Shown in pieces: positions 25,026 through 32,890 of a stretch of 64,000 nt of DNA (position 1 is its first letter; every line of letters starts with the position of its first letter). The translations under genes were made by a program, and so were the position numbers. The notes under the pieces are model-generated. The model was given only the letters and a program-made list of their open reading frames with translations, was not told the DNA's origin and did no database searches. The stretch comes from Candidatus Omnitrophota bacterium (GTDB lineage: Bacteria; Hinthialibacterota; Hinthialibacteria; OLB16), in NCBI GenBank assembly GCA_020632575.1, contig JACKFH010000016.1, positions 18,662-82,661 on the forward strand, read 5' to 3'.

Positions 25026-25997
25026 CTAAGGTTTGCCGCCATTTTTCAAGAAATCGATTTCACCTCGAATCGTCTGAATGTCGGAATCGGTGAATTTCCA
25101 AAGGGGTTCGTAAAGGATCGCTTCCATTTGAGGAAGCACCTCCACATCCCTCGCGGTCTCACTGTCCCAGGAACGTTTCACATAGGACTCCACATTGGGG
25201 AAGACATCGAAAAATCCTTTTTTCGAACTCGCCTCGTCCTTTTCGAGATGGGAGAAATCCTGTCCATAAATGTGAAGCGAGTTGCTGAAATCGGTGTATC
25301 CCCCAAGGCGAGTCTCGCGCCCGGTCCGGTTGGCGATTTCCTCGACAATCTTTCTTCCGAAATAAGTGATTGCGATGACATTGTCCGCCCAGGCCTTGAA
25401 CAAGTCCCGGGATCTCCAGATGGTGGTAAGGTTCACCACCAGAGTCTTGTCCTCGTCCTCCAAGCAACGGAAATGCATTTCCCCCAGGCAAGGGATGTCT
25501 TCTTTAAGTTGGGTGTCGATCACTGGAGCCCGGGTGGTCATCACCGCGCGACGTGTGTTGCTGTCTGTTGAAATTCGATCGATGACACTTTCAATCTGAT
25601 CCACCGTCCCCATCCGTGTCGGATAGGCGCTCATCCGTTGATGGTAGGTGTAGGGCCATTGGGTCCCAAGGTTCATTTCATCGATCCCGGCAAGGATCTC
25701 GTCCATAGGAATCACCAGATTGTCTTTGACACCGAGGAGTTCGAGGATGTATTTGCCTCTTTCGCAAAAACTCAGGGGAGGGAACCGCGGGTCTTTAAAA
25801 GGGTCATTGATCTTGACCAAGACCTGGGCCTCCTTGCTGGGCGGATCGATGTAATCTCCCATCGGGTCTTTCCGGTCATACTGAGTCCGTTTCTCGACCC
25901 CGTGATTCCACACCGCCTCGATTGCTTTGTAGTGCGCCTCGGGAATTGAGTCGGCCCCGATAAAAACTGTCGGAATGATTCCATGTTTGATCTTCAT
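25026..25997 (-). CDS. Thymidylate synthase family protein (ThyA fold)
   Basis: 323 residues from ATG 25997 (AAAGGG about 9 nt upstream; upstream ATG and TTG codons are less well placed). The ThyA active-site set is present in order: R149/R150 (TRRAV), catalytic C170 (IPCLG), R195-S196-D198 (WRSRDLF), N206 and H242/Y244 (LHIYGQD). The spacing between RSxD and N equals that in E. coli ThyA, and the Asn position favours dUMP over dCMP, where hydroxymethylases have Asp. The first ~110 residues diverge from standard ThyA. Likely reaction: C5 methylation or hydroxymethylation of a pyrimidine nucleotide with methylenetetrahydrofolate. It is cytosolic. The neighbours are unrelated glycosidases. Confidence 0.75.
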   Translation of the reverse strand: MKIKHGIIPTVFIGADSIPEAHYKAIEAVWNHGVEKRTQYDRKDPMGDYIDPPSKEAQVLVKINDPFKDPRFPPLSFCERGKYILELLGVKDNLVIPMDEILAGIDEMNLGTQWPYTYHQRMSAYPTRMGTVDQIESVIDRISTDSNTRRAVMTTRAPVIDTQLKEDIPCLGEMHFRCLEDEDKTLVVNLTTIWRSRDLFKAWADNVIAITYFGRKIVEEIANRTGRETRLGGYTDFSNSLHIYGQDFSHLEKDEASSKKGFFDVFPNVESYVKRSWDSETARDVEVLPQMEAILYEPLWKFTDSDIQTIRGEIDFLKNGGKP

Positions 25998-26206
25998 CTC
26001 ATCCATCCCTTTCAAAAAAAAGACATCCCCCCAAACTCATGAGGAGAACATTGCAGTTGAACATCCTAAAATATGGATCGAGAATACCACAATACTTTAG
26101 ATTTCTGAAGGATCGAATTTCAATTGAGGCAAAATCTTTTCTGCATCGATTGAGGCCGAGTGGCCATGGGATCACTTCTTCCAGCCGATTTAGATTCATA
26201 ACCCCG

Positions 26207-27727
26207 CTATCGCCTTTTCTTCGGAATCTCCCCTAACTCGAGCACGTCGATTCCCAGAAAATAACCCGGCGATTCGGAACCCTTTAATTTGGACTGGGGG
26301 TTGCACCCCACATTGCGGAATTTGAGAGTGTGATCGCCCTTGGCGAGTGAATGGACTCCCAAGGAAACGGGTTGAACTTTGACCTCAGGGCTGTACAAGT
26401 CCACTGTAATTGGCTTTTCGATATCGTCCAGACGGATTTCGTAGATTCCGTAATCCCAAGATGAGGTCAGGATCGCTTGGACTGAAACTCTCTCCAGATC
26501 TCCTTCCACATGGAAAGGCAGCGACAACTCGGAATTCGGGAGATGGGCCTGGAAAAGCAATTGCTTTTCTCCACTCCACTGCCCGCCGTTCTGTTCGATG
26601 ACCGCGCCGGTCGAGTGTTGGATACCGTCGGCGCAGGTCTCCGCCTCGATGCGGATCTTCTTCTTGGTGCGCTCCGCGAGCGGTGGCAAGGGTGTGTACC
26701 CCGTGGGTTCATCCTTTTGATACCAGAACGCCACGCTCGCAAAATCGTCGGCGCGCTCCTCGTACCCCGTTAGCACTTTTCCGTTCTCGTCGTGACGGCT
26801 CCCCTTGTGCTCGATTTCGACACGGATGGATTTTTCAAATCGGATGGGATCTTGGATATGCCAGCGATAAGCGGTCACCCGGTCGCCCGCGTCGAAACCC
26901 TCCCAGATCGGAACGCCATGATTCATCTGTGTGAACTCGCGAAATCCCCATGCATCGGAAAAGTAATCCTCGGTTCCGGTTCCTTTGTAAGAAGGCTCCT
27001 CTTCGCCGTCGATGTAAATGAAATCGTCACCTTCGCCGAACCAACCCTGCTCCGCGAATTGAGCCGAAAGCACCGTGCCGACATAGACTCCCTCGCCTTC
27101 AGTCTCCAGGATCAGATAATTCGTTCCAGATACACAGGGGAATTCCTGACGGTATCTCGCGTGAAAGTAAGCGGTGTCTTTTGGCAGCGCCGGAAACGAC
27201 GCCCAGTCCACATACGAATAGAATGCATTCACCCGTTTGTCCGACTCGTTGGTCACGGTCAGTCGGATCCTCCGATAGAAAGGCATCCTCCAGAAGGAGT
27301 TGTAGGCTCTCCCGTCAGAGGAAATCTCATAGACCGCGGACTGGTAGGCCCGTTTCAGTCCATGCCCCACCGCGAAGAAATCGCCGAGCGGACACTCGAC
27401 CCCCGGAACCTCGCTATCGTCGTAATAGACTCGGAACACGAGAGACTGCGGGTAGTCGGGATCCTCCGCGGAGATCGTGAACCAGAGGTGACGGATCTCG
27501 CCTGGCCCCTCAAGTTCGGCCAAGGTCAGCGTATCTCCGGGCTCGATCGGTCGCGCGTCCGCATTCCCATTTTGCCAGTCGTTCGCATCCGAGGATGAAG
27601 TCCGGCGCGTTTGCTCATTCCTGAGAACCGACAGATCCTCCAAACCGGCGTGAGATCCCTCGTTTGCGAAACCGACACTTAATGCCATTCCAGCGACCAA
27701 TAGAAATCCAAACCTTAATCTGCACAT
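26207..27727 (-). CDS. GH172 (DUF2961) secreted glycosidase
   Basis: 506 residues from ATG 27727 (GGGAGGG at 6 nt; start chosen because a signal peptide MCRLRFGFLLVAGMALSVG follows). DUF2961 core: GPGEIRHLWFTI, CPLGDFFAVGHG, WFGEGDDF (E232) and GTGTEDYFSDAW (E253). The two glutamates lie 21 residues apart, as I recall for the catalytic pair of the founding difructose-anhydride/alpha-fructofuranosidase enzyme. A beta-sandwich C-terminal region follows (~360-500). Family members act on fructofuranosides or arabinofuranosides. The gene is divergent from the GH78 gene, sharing a 262-bp control region. Confidence 0.85.
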   Translation of the reverse strand: MCRLRFGFLLVAGMALSVGFANEGSHAGLEDLSVLRNEQTRRTSSSDANDWQNGNADARPIEPGDTLTLAELEGPGEIRHLWFTISAEDPDYPQSLVFRVYYDDSEVPGVECPLGDFFAVGHGLKRAYQSAVYEISSDGRAYNSFWRMPFYRRIRLTVTNESDKRVNAFYSYVDWASFPALPKDTAYFHARYRQEFPCVSGTNYLILETEGEGVYVGTVLSAQFAEQGWFGEGDDFIYIDGEEEPSYKGTGTEDYFSDAWGFREFTQMNHGVPIWEGFDAGDRVTAYRWHIQDPIRFEKSIRVEIEHKGSRHDENGKVLTGYEERADDFASVAFWYQKDEPTGYTPLPPLAERTKKKIRIEAETCADGIQHSTGAVIEQNGGQWSGEKQLLFQAHLPNSELSLPFHVEGDLERVSVQAILTSSWDYGIYEIRLDDIEKPITVDLYSPEVKVQPVSLGVHSLAKGDHTLKFRNVGCNPQSKLKGSESPGYFLGIDVLELGEIPKKRR

Positions 27728-27870
27728 ACAACCCTCCCTCATTCGTGACGGGGATTTTATTCCTTTCCCGTCGGAAGTTGCAGGGCGTAAACGAATCGGG
27801 ACCCATTTCATCGTCGGAGACACATCCGAGTAAACACGAAGAATAGTGTAATTGAGGTTGGAATGAATGT

Positions 27871-27897
27871 TTGACAGCCACGAGTTCCTGACATAAT
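27871..27897 (+). promoter_or_regulatory. Promoter candidate for the GH78 gene
   Basis: TTGACA (27871-27876) is perfect. CATAAT (27892-27897) follows after a short 15-bp spacer, or TAATTT (27894-27899) after 17 bp. Either would give a leader of about 85 nt before 27990. It lies in the GH172/GH78 divergent region. Confidence 0.4.
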
Positions 27898-27989
27898 TTT
27901 ATGGCTTCCTCCCATTGCCCCTGGGCCGAAGAATCGATTTCGAGAGAGGATTGGTCGAGCAGGATCTTGATGTTTCTTGAATAGGACTC

Positions 27990-30323
27990 ATGATGACAAA
28001 CCGTTTGATTCGCACTTTATTTCTGTTGGCGCTAACGGGTCAGGTTCAATACTCCCAAGCGTCTCCCCCTTTCCAAGCCGCCCAATGGATCGCACCAAAA
28101 AATAAGGCTGCCGACATGGCCGGGACACCGCTGTTTCGCAAGGAGTTTTCGGTCAAGGCTAAGCCGACTCAGGCAACCCTTCGGATTGTGGGCCTGGGCG
28201 ATTACGATTTTTGGATCAATGGCCGGAAACCGACCGAGGTGGGGATCAATCAGCCGTGGTCTCAATATGAGAAGACCCTCTACTATCGAGATTTCGACAT
28301 CACCTCTTTGATTGATTCCGGAACGAATTGCGTCGGCATTCTTCTGACCAACTCTTTTTGGAATAACCCCGACGCTCCCGCCGGTCGTTACAACAAGGGT
28401 GGACCTCAGACAGAAGCGCAAGAGCCGTATTTGCTCAGTGCGGAGGTGATTTTGAAATTTCAGGATTCCTCCACTCTTCGAGTCGGGACCGATGAATCGT
28501 GGCGCGTCTCGGAAGGGCCGATCACTTTTTCCCACATCTTTGGCGGTGAGGATTTCGATGCCCGGCGTGTTCAGAATGGTTGGGCTTCTGCTGGATTCGA
28601 TGCAAGCGAATGGTCTTTCGCTCGACTGGCGGCGGAACCTCCCGCGCAGTTGGAGCCCATGTTCTTTCTGGGGATCGAGGCGTTCGAGCCGAACGTAGCG
28701 GCTACGATCAAAGAAACCTCCCCCGGCGTCTTCCTTTACAGTTTCCCCGCTAACACTGCGGCGCAGTTAAGCGTCGAGTTGGAGGGCGGTCAGCCCGGCA
28801 ATCGAATCCACTTTCTCTGCGGCGAACACAAGAACGATCGGGACCGGCTCTTCGGCGGTTACCTCGTCGGGTGCGACATCGTGACCGATGGGGGTCCGTT
28901 GATCCATCAATGGTCCTCGTTCTATCTCGGCTTTCAATTTGTGGAAGTGACTGGCGCGGTTCCCAATGGACATGAGAATTCAAACAACCTCCCGGTTATT
29001 CGCAAATTGGAGCAGGTTCCAGTTCATGCCGGGCTGAAATCGGTCGGAACCTTCCACTGCTCCAGCGATTTGTACAACCGAACCCATGACCTCATCGACA
29101 CGGCGATGCGATCGAATATGAGTTGGGTGATGACCGATTGCCCGCATCGGGAGAAACTCGGCTGGCTCGAATGCGCTTACCTTCTCGCTCCGACCTTCCT
29201 CTACCGATACGATGGCCGGGAGTGGTTCGCCAAGATCGCTCACGATATCCGTGATGCTCAGGAATCCAGTGGACGGGTCCTGACTGTCGCTCCGAGTTAT
29301 CCGGCGGGTCGTTTTCCGGGGGACTTTAATTGGACAGTGGAGTGGGGCGCCGCGGCGGTGATGGTTCCCTGGCGCCATTACCAGTGGTTTGGCGATCCAC
29401 GGATTCTCGAGGACAACTTCGACATGATGTGTCGATTCACCGATTACATCCAGACCGAATCCGAGGATGGGCTCGCCCCCGGAGGACTCGGGGATTGGTA
29501 CGATTACGGCCACGGCCAACCACCGGGTCCTTCAAGGTTCACCCCCACGGAACTGACCGCGACCGCGACCTGGGCGCTTTGCGCCCTCACTGTGTCGCGT
29601 GCGGCGGAAGCCTTGGGGAGGGTGGAGGAAGCGGCGAAGTACCGTGACCTCCATGACAAAATTGCCGCGGAGTTTCGACGCCATTTCCAGGATCCCGATA
29701 CGCGAAAAATCCAAAACAATGGAAGCGCGCAATGCTCAAGCGCGATGGCGCTCTGTGCGGACCTTGTCCCCGCTTCCGACCGGGCGATGCTGCTGAAGGA
29801 TATCCTCGACGATCTGGAAGTCCGCGATTATCAACAGACCCCAGGCGATGTGGGGCATGTCTATTTCATCCGAGCGTTGGCTGAGGCGGGACGGTCGGAC
29901 ATCCTCCACAAAGTGTATTCGCGCGAGGGGACCGGCAGCTACGGCGGCATTCTTGCAAAAGGTCTGAGTTCCTTGCCGGAAACCTGGGACGCCATGATGG
30001 ATGGATACCAATCCCTTAACCACTGCATGTTGGGACACGTGATGGAATGGTTCTATGGCTATGTCGGGGGGATTCGTCAGAAACCTGGGGGGATTGGCTG
30101 GCGGGAAGTTGTGATCGCCCCAAACCCTGGGAGTCTTTCCAGCGCCGAGACGACCCTTGAGGCCCCAACGGGTCAGATTGTCAGCCGTTGGAGTGTCGAA
30201 AATGGTGTGTTCTCGCTCGAGGCGGAAATCCCCGAAGGAGTCGAGGCTGTCGCTATCCTTCCTTCCGGAAAAAAGCAGCCCTTGAAGAGCGGTTTTCAAA
30301 CCCTTGTCGAGGCATATCCGTAA
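27990..30323 (+). CDS. GH78 alpha-L-rhamnosidase, secreted
   Basis: 777 residues; tandem ATGATG start (27990 or 27993) after TAGGA; signal peptide ends near SQA. Order: N-terminal beta domains including ATLRIVGLGDYDFWINGRKP, typical of the rhamnosidase N domain, then the (alpha/alpha)6 barrel with TDCPHREKLGWLECA (~381-395), the short variant of the GH78 acid motif, and WTVEWGAAAVMVPW, then a C-terminal beta domain. The family cleaves terminal alpha-L-rhamnose from pectins, gums and glycosides with inversion. Its stop lies 5 bp from that of the convergent WbsX-like gene. Together with GH106 it points to rhamnose-containing substrates. Confidence 0.9.
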   Translation: MMTNRLIRTLFLLALTGQVQYSQASPPFQAAQWIAPKNKAADMAGTPLFRKEFSVKAKPTQATLRIVGLGDYDFWINGRKPTEVGINQPWSQYEKTLYYRDFDITSLIDSGTNCVGILLTNSFWNNPDAPAGRYNKGGPQTEAQEPYLLSAEVILKFQDSSTLRVGTDESWRVSEGPITFSHIFGGEDFDARRVQNGWASAGFDASEWSFARLAAEPPAQLEPMFFLGIEAFEPNVAATIKETSPGVFLYSFPANTAAQLSVELEGGQPGNRIHFLCGEHKNDRDRLFGGYLVGCDIVTDGGPLIHQWSSFYLGFQFVEVTGAVPNGHENSNNLPVIRKLEQVPVHAGLKSVGTFHCSSDLYNRTHDLIDTAMRSNMSWVMTDCPHREKLGWLECAYLLAPTFLYRYDGREWFAKIAHDIRDAQESSGRVLTVAPSYPAGRFPGDFNWTVEWGAAAVMVPWRHYQWFGDPRILEDNFDMMCRFTDYIQTESEDGLAPGGLGDWYDYGHGQPPGPSRFTPTELTATATWALCALTVSRAAEALGRVEEAAKYRDLHDKIAAEFRRHFQDPDTRKIQNNGSAQCSSAMALCADLVPASDRAMLLKDILDDLEVRDYQQTPGDVGHVYFIRALAEAGRSDILHKVYSREGTGSYGGILAKGLSSLPETWDAMMDGYQSLNHCMLGHVMEWFYGYVGGIRQKPGGIGWREVVIAPNPGSLSSAETTLEAPTGQIVSRWSVENGVFSLEAEIPEGVEAVAILPSGKKQPLKSGFQTLVEAYP

Positions 30324-30328
30324 AAGGA

Positions 30329-32554
30329 TCAGGGAGAGGGTTCGATCCCACCGCCTGGAACAACGAGGGGAAGCTCGAGCCAAGCCAGACCGATATCCCG
30401 ATTCATGTGGCTGGTCGAGTTTCCATCGATGCCATCGTAGAAGATCGCGAGTCGGTCGCCGACTTTCAGGACGGAGGGGAGACCGATCGCTCCCTTTGAC
30501 CACGTGCAGTTGGAAGAGTCGAGAACGATCGCCTTGTTCTCCGGGTTCCATTTGTTGAGATCCTGACTCCAATAGACCCAGATGGCGTCCGTGTACTCTC
30601 CCGCCCCAATGCCGACATGATTGGTGAAGAGGAACCAGGTTTGGTTGGTCTCCTCGAAATACAGGGATGAGTTCTCGATCTGCTCCTCGAGAGGAACGAT
30701 CGGTTCGGGATCGATCGCCCACGGTCCGTTCAGATCCTTCGTCCGGGCGATCCCCAGTGTCCGCTTCGTGCCATCGCTGTTGGTGGCGGCGCTGAAGAAC
30801 TGCAGGTATTCGTTATCTTTCTTGACGATGAACCCGGGGCTTGCGGTGACTGTGTAGTAAGTGTCCGGTTGGGTTCGGAAAGGGATCACCTCTTTCTGTT
30901 TGATCCAGGGACCGCTCGGCGAATCGCTCTTCGCTTTCATGGTGAGGTAAGGGAACGCGGGGATGCGATCCGGCGCCGGGCTGGTGTTGGGGGTCCCGAG
31001 GTAGAAGAGATGCCAGTCCTCGTTTTCTTGAAAAGTCACCCCGTAGCTCGCGCTCTTGGAGTCCTCCTCATCCGGCGCACCGAGGGCGAGGATGGGGCCT
31101 TTCTTCTCCCACTGAACCAGGTCATCGCTGATGGCGAGTGAGCTGAGCCAACCTGTTGGCCCGGCGGCGTCATAGTGCAGGTAATATTTTCCATCGGACT
31201 CGAACACCCAGACATCGCGCGCCCCATAGATGTCGCACTGGTTGGGGCCATCGCCATGACGCAGCACGACTCCCTGGTCCTTGGCCTCCATCCTCCATTT
31301 GGCTGTCGGCCTCCCATCTCGATAGGCCAAGTCTTTGAACACGGTCCGGATCGCTTCGAGGTATTTCATTCCATGTCGGGTGTCGGGTTCCAAATAACTC
31401 CCTTCCGTCCATTCGTTCCAGGAGTTCACGGTCAAGATTCTCTGGTCGCGGGGTTGGGTTTCCAGGTAATCGCGAAGGGCGAAGAGGCGTTCCTCAAAAG
31501 CCTCCGGCGTACTCCCGCTCATAATGGGAGTGTAGGGGTAACCCGCATTGATGAACTGTCCCTCCTGGTCGGTTCGTGGACTGGAATCCCAACCGACCGT
31601 AGCGTTCGGGTAGTAGGGAAGATCGTACTTGGTTCCGGCTCGATGGCAGTAGTCCATGTATTTCTCGAAAACCGTCCGGTAGGGAGTTAACGGGAATTCG
31701 TTCAATGGAACATGATGGACCCAGACATAAGAGGTGACGCTATCGAATCCCAATTCGTGAATCAGCGCGGCGGGATCCTCCACGACTTTTTCATTGGGAA
31801 GAATGGTTCGCCCCCACATCACGATATTTAGATGGAGGTCAGGGAACCCAGCGGATTTTGTCTTCTCTCGAAATCGATCAAGCGCTTGTCGGGCGCCTTC
31901 AATCCCCCCAAGGCCGTCTAGAAAAGCCGAGAGATCGTAAATGGAGAAATAAGGGCGCCCCTCGATCTTCCAGTAGGATGGATGCGAGAAGTATTTGTCG
32001 ATGATAGTGTCGGTGACCACCTCGAAGGTCGAGGAGGTCACCGATCCGGGGTAGAGGAGTTCCGGATCGTGATCGAGCGTTCGTGGGAAGATTTCCATCC
32101 AATCGTGGTTGGCCCACATGAGCGCGAATTTGACTCTGTCGTTGTTTTTCGCCTCTAGAAATCCTTTCTCGAGTCCTCCTTGCAAGAAGGGGCCATTGTA
32201 CCAATACCAATCGAAGATGAAGGCGTCGATGCCATGATCCGCGGCCGCGTCGATTTTCCACGCCATCACCTTGGGGTCGGATTCGTCCTCATAGCCTCGC
32301 TCCGGGATTCTTGGCTGGTCGTGATTCTCGAATCTTGGCCGGGCCTTCTTGACCAACTCCCACTCGGTCCAACCCTCTCCGTACATCGCCTCGCGTCTTG
32401 GGTCCGGGTGATAGCTGGGGAAATAGTAGGCCGCGACCGTGTATCTCGATTCGTCGTTTGGAGTGATCGGATTCTCGCCCGCGACTCCGTCCAGATAAGA
32501 ACGAGGGACGAATCCAATAAAGAGGATAAGGACTACCAACAGGGTTCGATTCAC
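30329..32554 (-). CDS. WbsX/GH99-like domain fused to a GH43-type beta-propeller
   Basis: 741 residues from a GTG start at 32554 (GGGAGG 9 nt upstream; the nearby ATG is out of frame). Signal peptide MNRTLLVVLILFIGFVPRSY. Residues ~38-400 match the WbsX/GH99-like TIM barrel (AAYYFPSYHPDP, GEGWTEWELVKKARPRF, NSWNEWTEGSYLEPD). Residues ~415-735 have the repeated blades of a five-bladed propeller (DVWVFESDGKYYLHYDA, LAISDDLVQWEKKGPIL), as in GH43/GH32/GH130. Free-standing WbsX proteins occur in polysaccharide loci, and GH99 cleaves alpha-mannosides internally. The fusion suggests a two-activity secreted glycosidase. Confidence 0.85.
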   Translation of the reverse strand: MNRTLLVVLILFIGFVPRSYLDGVAGENPITPNDESRYTVAAYYFPSYHPDPRREAMYGEGWTEWELVKKARPRFENHDQPRIPERGYEDESDPKVMAWKIDAAADHGIDAFIFDWYWYNGPFLQGGLEKGFLEAKNNDRVKFALMWANHDWMEIFPRTLDHDPELLYPGSVTSSTFEVVTDTIIDKYFSHPSYWKIEGRPYFSIYDLSAFLDGLGGIEGARQALDRFREKTKSAGFPDLHLNIVMWGRTILPNEKVVEDPAALIHELGFDSVTSYVWVHHVPLNEFPLTPYRTVFEKYMDYCHRAGTKYDLPYYPNATVGWDSSPRTDQEGQFINAGYPYTPIMSGSTPEAFEERLFALRDYLETQPRDQRILTVNSWNEWTEGSYLEPDTRHGMKYLEAIRTVFKDLAYRDGRPTAKWRMEAKDQGVVLRHGDGPNQCDIYGARDVWVFESDGKYYLHYDAAGPTGWLSSLAISDDLVQWEKKGPILALGAPDEEDSKSASYGVTFQENEDWHLFYLGTPNTSPAPDRIPAFPYLTMKAKSDSPSGPWIKQKEVIPFRTQPDTYYTVTASPGFIVKKDNEYLQFFSAATNSDGTKRTLGIARTKDLNGPWAIDPEPIVPLEEQIENSSLYFEETNQTWFLFTNHVGIGAGEYTDAIWVYWSQDLNKWNPENKAIVLDSSNCTWSKGAIGLPSVLKVGDRLAIFYDGIDGNSTSHMNRDIGLAWLELPLVVPGGGIEPSP

Positions 32555-32890
32555 AGCACATGGCCTCCCGATTCGATGCGATTGGGCGATTGGGAACAGG
32601 GCGGAAACGGGGGTATTCTAGACCAGCGCCAGCAGGGAGATAGTGGAGGGCGAAGGGGATGCAATTGACTGGAACCCTGTTTTGATGGTTTACAATCACC
32701 GGAGGCGCTCTCATCCCTTTTCAGGCGCGCCTCCTTATCGAATCGCTAGTCGAAAAAATTCCCCTTGCCACTTTTGACAGTATCCAGATAGGATAGGATT
32801 ATCGGAAATGTATTCGAGGGATGGGCTCCTTTTGGGTGGAATGGGGCCGACATGCCTTCTCATCCTCGTAATGTGGACAAGTAAACTAGA
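32555..32890. other. Divergent control region between WbsX-like and cytochrome genes
   Basis: 336 bases. It contains the plus promoter at 32774-32802 and an inverted repeat GGAGGCGC (32701-32708) / GCGCCTCC (32727-32734) with an 18-nt spacer, a possible operator. No gene was found. Confidence 0.5.
32774..32802 (+). promoter_or_regulatory. Promoter candidate for the cytochrome/DUF1501 operon
   Basis: Perfect TTGACA (32774-32779), 17-bp spacer, GATTAT (32797-32802, four of six). It predicts a leader of about 80 nt to the ATG at 32891, whose ribosome-binding site is weak. Confidence 0.5.
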
